Below, one piece after another: positions 43,732 through 52,383 of a DNA stretch of 62,389 nucleotides. The translations under genes were made by a program, and so were the position numbers. The notes under the pieces were generated by a model. It saw only the letters and a program-made list of their open reading frames with translations, made no database searches and was not told the origin of the DNA. Source of the DNA: an uncultured Anaeromyxobacter sp. (GTDB lineage: Bacteria; Myxococcota; Myxococcia; Myxococcales; Anaeromyxobacteraceae); contig CAIOAK010000091.1 in NCBI GenBank assembly GCA_903855945.1, positions 1 to 62,389 on the forward strand. Direction: 5' to 3'. Numbering within the stretch: position 1 is the first letter of the stretch; each line of letters begins with the position of its first letter.

Positions 43732-44582
43732 CAGAAGACGTGCTCCCGGTCGGCGAGGCCGCGGGCGAGCAGCCCCGCCACCGCATCGCGAACCCGCGCC
43801 ACCTTCCGCTCCAGCACCGCGTCCTCGTCGTCCGCACGCCCGGTGAAGCGCATCGGCTCCCCGAAGTGGATCCGGTACCGGACGGGGAGCGGGAAGGGCA
43901 GGCCGGTGGGCGTGATGGGGAAGTGGGGGAAGGAGAACATCCGGGCCAGCGGCTGGATGTCCAGGATGGCCGGTGCCTGCTCCTCGGCGCCCACCACGCC
44001 CACCGGGACGACCGGGACGCCGTTCTCCAGCGCGAGCCGCATGAACCCGAGGCCGAAGTCCTGCAGCTGGTACCGGCGGGAGAAGGGCTTGTTGAGCCCG
44101 CGGGTCCCCTCCGGGAAGACGAGCATCGCCTCGCCGGCCGAGAGCAGCCGCCGGCAGTTCTCCGGCGTGCCCACGACCTGCCCGCAGCGGGCGAAGAGGG
44201 TGGAGACGAAGGGGAGGGTGGGGACCCACTTGTCCACGAGGGCGCGGACCGCACGCGGCGGGTCCTTGTCCACGAGGCAGGCGGTCTCGACCATGACGGC
44301 GTCGAAGGGGAGCTGGCCGGAGTGGTTGCCCACGATGAGCACCGGCCCCTCGTTCGGCACGTTCTCGAGCCCGAAGGCCTGCACCCGGAAGTACTTCCGG
44401 TAGAGCCAGAGCACCGGCGCCACCGCCGCCTGCATGAAGTCGACGTCGAAGCCGTACGGATCCACCCCGTACTCGTTGCGAGGGGGGGTGAGCTTCTGCA
44501 GCCGCTCGCGGGTGCCCGGGCCGCCGAGCTCCATCGTCCAGCGCCGCAACCTCTCCTGGATCTCGTCGCCGAGCCCCGCCAT
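43728..44582 (-). CDS. Lysophospholipid acyltransferase (PlsC-like)
   Basis: This 284-residue membrane-associated acyltransferase carries NHSGQLPFDAVM, the histidine-aspartate catalytic region in the form used by this subfamily, and FPEGTRGLNKPF, the glycerol-phosphate-binding block. It probably acylates a lysophospholipid or other lipid acceptor at the inner membrane. The start is ATG 44582, nine bases after the GT2 stop, and it overlaps the epimerase start. The cluster (FAD oxidoreductase, GT2, acyltransferase, epimerase) suggests synthesis of a glycolipid or modified lipid; the product cannot be named. Confidence 0.82.
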   Translation of the reverse strand: MAGLGDEIQERLRRWTMELGGPGTRERLQKLTPPRNEYGVDPYGFDVDFMQAAVAPVLWLYRKYFRVQAFGLENVPNEGPVLIVGNHSGQLPFDAVMVETACLVDKDPPRAVRALVDKWVPTLPFVSTLFARCGQVVGTPENCRRLLSAGEAMLVFPEGTRGLNKPFSRRYQLQDFGLGFMRLALENGVPVVPVGVVGAEEQAPAILDIQPLARMFSFPHFPITPTGLPFPLPVRYRIHFGEPMRFTGRADDEDAVLERKVARVRDAVAGLLARGLADREHVFW

Positions 44583-44591
44583 CCGATCGAT

Positions 44592-45353
44592 CTACCACGC
44601 CGGCGGAGACTTCGACGACTCCGGGTCCGGCCGGACGGGGGCGGAGACGCGCAGGACCCAGAAGAGGCGAGCCACCTGGCGCAGCACGTCGGGCACCCGT
44701 CGCAGGAGCCCGATCGACGGGGCGCGCTTCTCCCGCAGCTCGATGGGGATCTCCACGACCCGCTTCCCCTCCAGGCCGGCCCGCAGGACGAGCTCGCTCG
44801 CGAAGACGTCCCGGTCCACCACGCAGCGGGAGGCGACCGGAGCGATGAGGTCCCGGGAGAAGGCCTTCACTCCGTGGGTGTCCGTGCCCCGGAAGCCGAG
44901 CAGGAGGCGAAGAACCGTGTTGTGAACCCAGGTGGCGGTCCGCCGGAACGCCGGACGGCCGTCCACCGATCCCGGGGCCCGCTTCGACCCGACCACCATG
45001 TCGGCCTGCCCTCCCTCGAGGAGCGGAAGGGCCCGGTCGTAGAAGGCCGGGTCGCAGAGGTCGATCTCGTCGGCCACCACCCAGCGACCCCGCGCCTCCA
45101 GGATCCCCCGCCGCAGCGCGAGCCCGTAGTTGGGGTGGGGCGAGTGGACGTGGCGGAGCCGGGGGTGCCGATTCGCGAGCTCCTCGAGGATGGGAACGGT
45201 CCGGTCGGTCGAGCCGTTCTCCGTGAGGAGGAGCTCGTAGTCCCATCCGCGGAGGTCGAGCGCCTCCATCAGCTCCTGGCAGGCCTGCGCGACGATCCCC
45301 TCCTCGTTGTAGACGGGGATGACGATGCTCAGCCGGGGGGGCGCGACCGACAT
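44592..45353 (-). CDS. Glycosyltransferase family 2 (polyprenyl-phosphate sugar type)
   Basis: This is a 253-residue GT-A enzyme. The N-terminus has SIVIPVYNEEGIV, the nucleotide-sugar aspartates fall in LTENGSTDRT and ADEIDLCD, and TDTHGVKAF resembles dolichyl-phosphate-mannose-synthase-like enzymes. The C-terminus lacks the two membrane helices of GtrB types. The start is ATG 45353 and the next gene upstream ends 15 bases away. It likely makes a lipid-linked sugar for the envelope cluster. Confidence 0.8.
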   Translation of the reverse strand: MSVAPPRLSIVIPVYNEEGIVAQACQELMEALDLRGWDYELLLTENGSTDRTVPILEELANRHPRLRHVHSPHPNYGLALRRGILEARGRWVVADEIDLCDPAFYDRALPLLEGGQADMVVGSKRAPGSVDGRPAFRRTATWVHNTVLRLLLGFRGTDTHGVKAFSRDLIAPVASRCVVDRDVFASELVLRAGLEGKRVVEIPIELREKRAPSIGLLRRVPDVLRQVARLFWVLRVSAPVRPDPESSKSPPAW

Positions 45354-45368
45354 TCGCCCTCCTGCTTA

Positions 45369-46679
45369 TCATCTCAGGCGGAGCGCCGCCTCCCGGCCGC
45401 CGAGGAGCGCGTCCTCCATGGAGGAGTACTCCCAGCTCCCCGACCGCCCCGCCACGAGGACGTCCCGGCCGGCCAGCCAGGTGCGGACCTCCTCCCGGGC
45501 CGAACCGTACCGCGCGTCGTGGATGACGTAGGCGTGGGGGATGGAATGGGTCTCGGCAAAGAGGACGTCGGCCGCCGACCGGACCATCCCGAGCTCGAGC
45601 AGTGCGGTGAGCGCCGCCGCCTCGGCCGCGGCGGCCGGTACCGGCGCGGCCCCCGACATCTCCACGTAGAAGCTCCGGCAACCGGGGGGTGCGAGGGAGG
45701 GCACCGCGGCGGAGGCGGAGCCGACCCGGTACGGACGGAGCCGGGGTTCGGGCAGGTAGACCCAGTGCCAGGGCGGGCCGCCCACGTCCCGGGCGGCCAC
45801 GTTCACGTAGGTCACGGTGGCGGCACGGAGCGAGCGGGCCGCCTCGCGAACCGAGGGCGGAGCGCCCCCCACGAGCTCCACCAGCGAGGGGAGGGGGGCC
45901 GTGGCGATCACGGCCCGGAAGGGGACCTCCTCGCCCGTGGAGAGGAGCGCCACCTTCCGGCCCGGGTCGATGGAGACCGGGTGGACGCCGCATTCGGCCG
46001 GCCGCGTCAGGCGGGCCGTCAGCGCGCGCACGAAGGTCTCGATTCCCCCCTCGCGCGGGTAGAGGAAGGAGGCGTTGTAGCCGGCCCCCTCCTCGGCGAG
46101 CCCGAGCGCGCCGCGCACCACCTGCTCGAGCGTGGGCTGGGGGACGAAGCGCCCCATCCACTCCGTGGAGAGATCCTCGGGCGGCACGGTCCAGAGCTTC
46201 TCGTTGTAGGGGAACATGAAGTTCCGGGCGAAACCCGGGCCCAGGTGGCGGAGCACGAACTCGGCGAAGTTGCGCGGCTCCCGTTCCCGCAGGGCCCGCC
46301 CCTCCTCGCCGAGCCGGGCGGCGACGAACCCCAGGACGTTCTCGGCGATCACGGCGGGGGGAAGCCCGTGGGTGTGGACCTGGTAGGGGTAGGGGGTGAA
46401 GACCCCGTTCGACCAGATGGCGGCGCGTCGCTCCACCGAGACCCATCCGCCGGGGAGCAGCTCCTCGGCGAGGGCCCGCATCCCGGGGTCTCGCAGGTGC
46501 AGCCAGTGGCCGGTGGCGTCGAAGGCGAACCCGTCGCGGAGGCGGGTGCGGCAGAGTCCGCCCGGACGGGTGCCACGCTCGACGAGCCGGTACCCCCGGT
46601 CGAGGGTGAGCCCCGCGGAGATCCCCGCGAGGCCCGCGCCCAGGACGAGCACGTCTCTGTTTGGTGGTGCGCGGTTCAC
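45369..46679 (-). CDS. FAD-dependent oxidoreductase (amine oxidase/UGM-like)
   Basis: This 436-residue flavoprotein has the dinucleotide-binding motif VLVLGAGLAGISAGL at the N-terminus, then ERGTRPGGLCRT and the GHWLHL segment. FPYNEKLWTVPPEDLSTEWM recalls UDP-galactopyranose mutase and related FAD proteins. A C-terminal FAD contact, VAGRSGSWEYSSMEDALLGG, is present. Start GTG 46679. It is the first gene of the four-gene cluster and is divergent from the TPR gene at 46759. The substrate may be a sugar nucleotide or lipid-linked sugar; this is inferred from context. Confidence 0.75.
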   Translation of the reverse strand: MNRAPPNRDVLVLGAGLAGISAGLTLDRGYRLVERGTRPGGLCRTRLRDGFAFDATGHWLHLRDPGMRALAEELLPGGWVSVERRAAIWSNGVFTPYPYQVHTHGLPPAVIAENVLGFVAARLGEEGRALREREPRNFAEFVLRHLGPGFARNFMFPYNEKLWTVPPEDLSTEWMGRFVPQPTLEQVVRGALGLAEEGAGYNASFLYPREGGIETFVRALTARLTRPAECGVHPVSIDPGRKVALLSTGEEVPFRAVIATAPLPSLVELVGGAPPSVREAARSLRAATVTYVNVAARDVGGPPWHWVYLPEPRLRPYRVGSASAAVPSLAPPGCRSFYVEMSGAAPVPAAAAEAAALTALLELGMVRSAADVLFAETHSIPHAYVIHDARYGSAREEVRTWLAGRDVLVAGRSGSWEYSSMEDALLGGREAALRLR

Positions 46680-46758
46680 GGACGGCGTTACGATTCCCGT
46701 TTCTGGTTAGCATGCGGGATGCCCTGGCGCCAGCGCCCGGGCCCCGGGGGCTCATTCG

Positions 46759-49700
46759 ATGCGTGTCACCTGTCCGCAGTGCCAGTCCGGCTACGACGTC
46801 GACCCGGAGAAGATCCCGGTCGCCGGGCTCAGCGTGCGGTGCCCCCACTGCACGCGCGTGTTCCCGGTGCGCAAGCTCGACCCCGTCCCGCTCCCCGGGA
46901 GAGCACCACCGGCGCCGCCGCCCCAGGATGCGGACTTCTTCCCGGCGCCCGAGGTCGTGGACGAGCCGACCCGCGCCGTTCCGCTTCCCCCGCCGCCCGG
47001 CGGCGCGTCCAGCCAGCCCTGGCCGCCCCCCGAGGAGCCGTTCGAGCTCCCCGAACCGCTCTCCTTCGGGGAGGTGCCCCTCGACGACGAGCTGGAGATG
47101 CTCTTCGCCCCCGGGGACGCTCCCCCGGCCGCGGCCGCCCAGTTAACTGAGAGTGAAATCGGATGGCGGGTTCGACGCTCCTCCGGGCGGATCTTCGGCC
47201 CCTTCGCGGAGCCGGAGATCGCGGAGATGCTCGCGAAGGGGGAACTCCTCGGAAACGAGGACATCGCCCCCGCCAGCGGCGAGGACTGGATCGCCATCGG
47301 GTCGGCCGCCCCCTTCGCCGCGGCGGTGAAGCGGATGAACGACGCGCCGCTCGTGCCGCCGCTCTCCTCCGGCGCGCCGCAGGCCGAGGGGTTCGGGACG
47401 GTCCCGGCTCCGTTCCAGCCCCGGATGCAGGGCGGTTTCCGCGAGAAGCAGGCGCGCAAGCCCATCCCGCGCCGGTGGCTCGTGGTGGCCGGCGTGCTGC
47501 TGCTCGTCGCCGGGGTCGGAGCCGGCGGCGCCCTCACGCGCCACGGACCCTTCTTCTGGAAGATCCTCCGCTCGCGGAGCGACTCGTCGGTGGCCCGTCT
47601 GGCGGCCGAGGGGCGGAAGCTCCTCGCCCAGGACGCCTTCCCCTCCGACCAGGGGGCGATGCGGCTCGCCGAACAGGGGCTGGCCCGCCGCGGCGACGAT
47701 CCGGAGGGCATCCGGCTCTTCACCAGCGCCTCGGCGGCGCTCGGCTCCCGCGGGGCGGAGGCGATGCTCCCCCGGGCGCGCCAGCTGTCGGCGGCGCTCA
47801 CGATCGACTCCCCCGACTCGCTCGATGCGCGGGAGGCGGCCCTCGCCGTGGCGCTCGCGGCGGGCGAGGACACCGCCGCGGCGGCCGCGGCGCTGGAGAA
47901 GGTGCTCCCGGCCAGCCCCGACTCGGAGACCCTCTTCCTCCTCGCTCGTGCGGCACTCGCCCGCGGGGACCTGCCGAAGGCGCAGGCGGTGCTCGACCGG
48001 CTCGACGGCCAGAGCCCAGGCTCCGTCCGCGCGGCCAGATTGCGCGCCGCACTCCTCGTGAAGAAGGGGGACGACCCGGCGGCCCGGACGGTGCTCGAGG
48101 GTGCGCTGGCCCGCGAACCGGCTCATGCGGCGGCAGCCCTCGACCTCGCCGCTCTCCAGGAGAAGGCGGGCGAGCCAGGCGCCGAGGCGGCGCTGCGGGC
48201 GCTCCTCGCCAGGGACCGGCTCGAACGGCTCGGCCCCTCCGAGCGGGCCCGCGCCCGGGTGCTCCTCGCCGGGTTGCTCTCCCGCGCCGGCGACGTCGAG
48301 GCAGCCGAGGTCGAGCTGGCCCAGGCCGCGCAGGACTGGGCCGGTGCGAACGATGCCCGCGTGGCGCTGGCGCGGTCGCTCCTCCGCCGGGGCGAGCTGG
48401 TGAAGGCGGCCGCGGTGCTCGAGTCCATCCCCGCGCCCGCCCGGAGCGCCGCAGCCTGGGCGCTCCTCGTGCGAGCCCAGACGGCCGCCGGGAAGGGGGC
48501 CGAGGTGGCAGCGAGCCTCGACGCCGCGCAGGCTCGCTTCCCCGACGACCCCGATCTCCTCATCGCCCGCGGTCTGGCGGAACAGCGGGCGGGCAAGGGC
48601 GTGGAGGCGCGGAAGACCTTCGGGAAGGCGGCGGACAAGGCCCCCACGGGGTGGCAGGCGCCGCTGGCGCTCGCGCGCCTCTCCGCGGCGGAGGGGGACC
48701 TGGCCGGGGCCGAGGCCCAGCTCAAGATCGCCACCGAGCGGGGGCCGGCGGAGCCCGACGTCCTCGCGGCGCAGGCCTCCCTCGCCTTCGCGCGGGGCGA
48801 CACGGCCGGGGCGGAGGAGCTCTTCGCCCGCGCGCTCGCCCTCGACCCGCGCAACGCCCCGGCGCTGGCCGGGTCGGCCCGCCTCGCGCTCGCCCGCGGG
48901 GACCTGGCGGGGGCCCGCCCGATCGCCGAGCGCGCCGTCGCGGCCGACCCGGGATCGGCCGAGGCGCAGCTCGTCCTCGGCTGGGTGCTCTGGCGTTCCG
49001 GCGAGCCCGAGCCGGCCCGCAAGGCGCTCGAGGCGGCGCTGGCGCTCGACCCCCGGGGTGCGATGGCGCGGGTGAGGCTCGGCGCGCTCCTGCTCGAGCA
49101 GAAGCGAACCGACGAGGCGATGAAGCACCTCGACCAGGCGACCAGCCTCGACGCCCGGCTGGCGGAGGCGCAGTTCTGGCTGGGCAAGGCGCTCCTCGTC
49201 CGGGGCGAGACGGCCTCCGCCCTGGAGCGGCTGCGCCAGGCCACCCGGCTCGCGCCCGGCGAGGCCGCCTATCAGGTGCAGCTCGGTGAGGTGCTGGAGC
49301 GCTCGGGGCAGGTGCCGGAGGCCGTGGGGGCCTACCGGGCCGCCATCTCGGCGGCCCCCCGCTCCCCCGACGGCCTGCTCCACCTCGGACGGCTGTTCGC
49401 CAGCCAGGGGGACTGCAGGCAGGCGATGCCCTGGTTCCAGAAGGCCATCGAGGTGGCCCCCGACCCCGAGCTGGCCCGCATCGAGCTGGCCGGCTGCCAG
49501 CTCCGGTCGGGCAGGGCCGCCGAGGCGGTCGCGACCTACCAGAAGGTGCTGCGGGGCGACCCGAAGCGGGTGGAGGTCTACTACCTCCTCGCACGCGCGG
49601 TGCACGAGGCCCAGGGGCTCCGGCAGGCGGTGCCCTGGTACGAGAAGGCCGCCGTGGCGGAGCCCGGGAACCCCATGCCCCACCTCTACCTGGGCTACTG

Positions 49701-49827
49701 GCACAAGGAGCGCGGGCAGCGGGCGCAGGCCGTCCAGGAGTTCCGCAAGTACCTGGCCGAGCGCCCCGACGCCGACGACCGCAAGGACGTCGAGCGGGAG
49801 CTCGAGGACCTGTCGGGCAAGCCATAG
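46759..49827 (+). CDS. MJ0042 zinc-ribbon / GYF_2 / TPR membrane protein
   Basis: This is a 1022-residue protein. Residues 5-36 form an MJ0042-type zinc ribbon (CPQC ... CPHC). A Pro-rich linker (45-125) is followed by a GYF_2-like domain with WRVRRSSGRIFGPF (about 135-185), a single membrane helix at about 240-258, and then roughly twenty TPR-like repeats to the end. In this arrangement the ribbon and GYF domains are cytoplasmic and the TPR superhelix is outside the inner membrane. The plan is common in Myxococcota proteins of gliding, polarity or secretion, but no partner is visible here. The linker/GYF junction carries a dispersed palindrome. Confidence 0.8.
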   Translation: MRVTCPQCQSGYDVDPEKIPVAGLSVRCPHCTRVFPVRKLDPVPLPGRAPPAPPPQDADFFPAPEVVDEPTRAVPLPPPPGGASSQPWPPPEEPFELPEPLSFGEVPLDDELEMLFAPGDAPPAAAAQLTESEIGWRVRRSSGRIFGPFAEPEIAEMLAKGELLGNEDIAPASGEDWIAIGSAAPFAAAVKRMNDAPLVPPLSSGAPQAEGFGTVPAPFQPRMQGGFREKQARKPIPRRWLVVAGVLLLVAGVGAGGALTRHGPFFWKILRSRSDSSVARLAAEGRKLLAQDAFPSDQGAMRLAEQGLARRGDDPEGIRLFTSASAALGSRGAEAMLPRARQLSAALTIDSPDSLDAREAALAVALAAGEDTAAAAAALEKVLPASPDSETLFLLARAALARGDLPKAQAVLDRLDGQSPGSVRAARLRAALLVKKGDDPAARTVLEGALAREPAHAAAALDLAALQEKAGEPGAEAALRALLARDRLERLGPSERARARVLLAGLLSRAGDVEAAEVELAQAAQDWAGANDARVALARSLLRRGELVKAAAVLESIPAPARSAAAWALLVRAQTAAGKGAEVAASLDAAQARFPDDPDLLIARGLAEQRAGKGVEARKTFGKAADKAPTGWQAPLALARLSAAEGDLAGAEAQLKIATERGPAEPDVLAAQASLAFARGDTAGAEELFARALALDPRNAPALAGSARLALARGDLAGARPIAERAVAADPGSAEAQLVLGWVLWRSGEPEPARKALEAALALDPRGAMARVRLGALLLEQKRTDEAMKHLDQATSLDARLAEAQFWLGKALLVRGETASALERLRQATRLAPGEAAYQVQLGEVLERSGQVPEAVGAYRAAISAAPRSPDGLLHLGRLFASQGDCRQAMPWFQKAIEVAPDPELARIELAGCQLRSGRAAEAVATYQKVLRGDPKRVEVYYLLARAVHEAQGLRQAVPWYEKAAVAEPGNPMPHLYLGYWHKERGQRAQAVQEFRKYLAERPDADDRKDVERELEDLSGKP
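47143..47157. repeat. Dispersed palindrome, 11 of 12 positions
   Basis: TTAACT GAG AGTGAA differs at one base from TTCACT-N3-AGTGAA. It lies at the junction between the Pro/Ala linker and the GYF-like domain of the TPR protein, encoding LTESE in a very G+C-rich gene. Confidence 0.55.
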
Positions 49828-49893
49828 CGTCCCAATTCTCGCGAGCACGACGGGACGGTCTGGTGTAGACCTCCCCTGCAAACGGAGGTTTTC

Positions 49894-51354
49894 ATGAGCA
49901 TCCCCGCGTTCCTCGCCGCCCTCGTCCTGGCCCAGGCCGCCCCCGCGGGGGTGCCCACGGTCCTGCCGCCGCCCAGCGGCTCGACGAAGCCGGCCGCCAC
50001 ACCCGACGGGATGCCGGCGCCGTCGCCCGCGCCCCGGAGCAAGATCCTCACCCTCCGGGAGGCCCTCGATTCGGCCCGCACCCAGAACCTCGACATCCAG
50101 CAGCTCGACGCCAAGGTGCAGGCGGCCCGCCAGTTCGCCTGGAAGGCCTGGTCCACCTACCTCCCGCAGGTGTCGGCCGGCGTGAACGTGGTGCGGAACC
50201 AGTACGAGGTAGACTTCGCGCTTCCCGGCGGTTACTGGGTCCGCGACATGGGCTCCTCGCAGGGGCCGGCCGGCGGCGGCTCCGTGCCCGGCAACCCGTC
50301 CAGCTACATCGTCTACCCGAGCGACATGGTGAGCGCGGTGGTGCAGCCGCTCGTCCAGACCCAGGGGCAGGTGAAGCTCACCCAGGCGGTGCTGGCGCCC
50401 CAGGCGATCGTGCTCATCCAGAACGCCTACAAGGCGGAGAAGACCGTCGACTACAACGTGCAGCAGGCCCGCCGGGACGTCCTCTTCGCCGTGGCCCAGA
50501 TCTACTACGGGGTCGCGAGCCTGCAGGAGCTCTCCGCCGTCCAGGAGAGGCAGGTGGTGATGACGAAGGAGCGGGAGCGGGACGCGCGGGTGCGCTTCGA
50601 GGCCGGCACCGGCACCAAGGTCGGCCTGCTCCGCGCCGAGATCGACCGGGCCCAGGCCGAGGAAGATCTCAAGCGGTCCCAGTTCGACTTCCAGCGGCTG
50701 CGACTCTCGCTCGCCGAGATGCTCAACCGGCCCGACGACTTCGACATCGTCATCCCCTCCGCGCCCCCCAAGCCAACCGGGGCGGATCTCCCTCAGCGGG
50801 CGCTGCAACTCCGCCCCGACGTGAAGGCCGCCGCGGAGAACCTGGACCTCGCCTACGGGGAGCGGCTGCGCATCTACATGCAGTACCTGCCCAGCATCGG
50901 CGTGTTCGGGGCCTACAACTACATCACGGCCAGCACCTTCTCCCCCGAGAACTACACCTGGCAGGTCGGCGTCGGGCTCACCTGGAACATCCTCGACGGA
51001 GGGCTGCGCGAGGCGAGCATCCGCGAGGCCACCGCCAAGATCGCCGAGGCCGACGCCCACAAGCGGCAGGTCGACCTGGCGGCCGTGACCCGCGTGAAGG
51101 AGGCCGAGCTCGACCTCCAGAGCGCCATCGCCACCCGGACCAAGGCGCGGGAGCGCACCACGCTCGCCCAGGAGAACGCCCGGCTCGTGGACGTGGCCTA
51201 CAAGGCCGGAGCGGCCACCTACCTCGAGTCCACCGACTCGGTGCAGACCCTGCGGCAGGCCGAGGTGTCGCTCGTGTTCGAGTCGCTCAACGTGGACCTC
51301 GCCACGCTCAAGCTGCTGAACGCGGTCGGCGCCTTCGGGGAAGTGAACAACTAG
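49894..51354 (+). CDS. TolC-family outer-membrane efflux protein
   Basis: This is a 486-residue outer-membrane channel of the TolC/OEP fold. A signal peptide (MSIPAFLAALVLAQAAPAG) precedes two related halves, each with long helices (LREALDSARTQNLDIQQLDA; RAQAEEDLKRSQFDFQRLRL) and beta segments. TolC proteins connect inner-membrane pumps to the outside. No membrane-fusion protein or pump gene is adjacent, so the partner is elsewhere. ATG 49894 follows AAACGGAGG. The next gene converges with a gap of nine bases. Confidence 0.85.
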   Translation: MSIPAFLAALVLAQAAPAGVPTVLPPPSGSTKPAATPDGMPAPSPAPRSKILTLREALDSARTQNLDIQQLDAKVQAARQFAWKAWSTYLPQVSAGVNVVRNQYEVDFALPGGYWVRDMGSSQGPAGGGSVPGNPSSYIVYPSDMVSAVVQPLVQTQGQVKLTQAVLAPQAIVLIQNAYKAEKTVDYNVQQARRDVLFAVAQIYYGVASLQELSAVQERQVVMTKERERDARVRFEAGTGTKVGLLRAEIDRAQAEEDLKRSQFDFQRLRLSLAEMLNRPDDFDIVIPSAPPKPTGADLPQRALQLRPDVKAAAENLDLAYGERLRIYMQYLPSIGVFGAYNYITASTFSPENYTWQVGVGLTWNILDGGLREASIREATAKIAEADAHKRQVDLAAVTRVKEAELDLQSAIATRTKARERTTLAQENARLVDVAYKAGAATYLESTDSVQTLRQAEVSLVFESLNVDLATLKLLNAVGAFGEVNN

Positions 51355-51363
51355 TTCCCCGGT

Positions 51364-52293
51364 TCAGGGCAGCGACAGCGGCCCGCGCGCCTCGACCCGG
51401 TTTCCACCCTCGGCGATCGCGTGCCGGAGGGCCGTCTCGGCCATCGCCAGCACCTCCGCGTCGGTGCGCGTCGCGGAGTAGGTGGCGATCGAGTCGATGC
51501 CGACCACGCTCACGCTGGCCGTGAGCGGGAGGATCTCCCCCCGGATCGACACGGGGCCCCGCTCCACCGTGGCGCGGATGCGCTCGCCGAGGGCCCGCCC
51601 GGCCGACAGCGGCGTCTCCCGCGCCACCACGCCGAAATGCTCCGCGTTCAGGCGCGCCAGGACGTCCTCGCGCCGGATCGAGGACTTCACGAGGCGGGAC
51701 ACGAGCATCAGCACCTCGTCGGCCGCGGCAGAGCCCGCGGTCTCGCGCAGGTGCGTCAGGCCGTCGATGGCCACGAGCAGGAGCGACATCGGGCGCGTGT
51801 GACGGGAGGCCGTCACCAGCTCGGAGGAGAGCCGGTCGTCGAAGTGGCGCCGGTTGAAGAGGCCGGTCTCCGGATCGAGGAGAGCCCCCTCGGCGAGGCG
51901 CCGCTGGAAGGTGATCTCCATGTCGTCACACAGGCAGAACTTGAGGGCCGTGTGCATGCCCATCTGCACGCGCTGCCCGTCCTGCAGCTTGCAGTCGCCG
52001 ACGCGGGTCCCCTCGACGAAGATGCCGTTCGTGCTCCCCATGTCGCGCAGGCGGGCCCCGTCGATGGTGGCCACGATGGAGGCGTGGCGGCGGGAGACGC
52101 CGGTGTCGCGCAGGCGGAAGTCGCAGGCGGGATCGCGACCGAGCACGACCTCGCGGTTCAGCTCCAGGGGGAAGATCTCCCCGAGCTGCGGACCGGCCAG
52201 GACGAGCAGGTAGGGGCGCCGCTCGGAGGATGGGCGCGGTGGGGCGATACTCCATGACTCCGTCCCCTCGGGACGGATGTCGGGCGGAACCAT
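51364..52293 (-). CDS. FHA domain protein with degenerate GGDEF domain
   Basis: This is a 309-residue cytoplasmic signalling protein. The N-terminal FHA domain (about 28-125) keeps its phosphothreonine-binding residues: GRDPACDFRL, VSRRHA and GSTNG. The C-terminal diguanylate-cyclase-like domain (about 138-300) begins DPETGLFNRRHFDDRL. Its signature loop reads RLNAEHFGVV in place of RxGGDEF, so catalysis is not expected. It may bind c-di-GMP or GTP, or act as a scaffold; that is inference. FHA-GGDEF fusions are typical of Myxococcota with many Ser/Thr kinases. The start is ATG-equivalent at 52293 (MVPPDIRPEG). Confidence 0.85.
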   Translation of the reverse strand: MVPPDIRPEGTESWSIAPPRPSSERRPYLLVLAGPQLGEIFPLELNREVVLGRDPACDFRLRDTGVSRRHASIVATIDGARLRDMGSTNGIFVEGTRVGDCKLQDGQRVQMGMHTALKFCLCDDMEITFQRRLAEGALLDPETGLFNRRHFDDRLSSELVTASRHTRPMSLLLVAIDGLTHLRETAGSAAADEVLMLVSRLVKSSIRREDVLARLNAEHFGVVARETPLSAGRALGERIRATVERGPVSIRGEILPLTASVSVVGIDSIATYSATRTDAEVLAMAETALRHAIAEGGNRVEARGPLSLP

Positions 52294-52383
52294 CCGTCCA
52301 TCCTACAGCGCTGTCCCCCTCCGGCGGAACGGCCCGGCAGGGTTGCCATGCCCGGCCGCCGGCCGCATGATCGGGGGCACACC

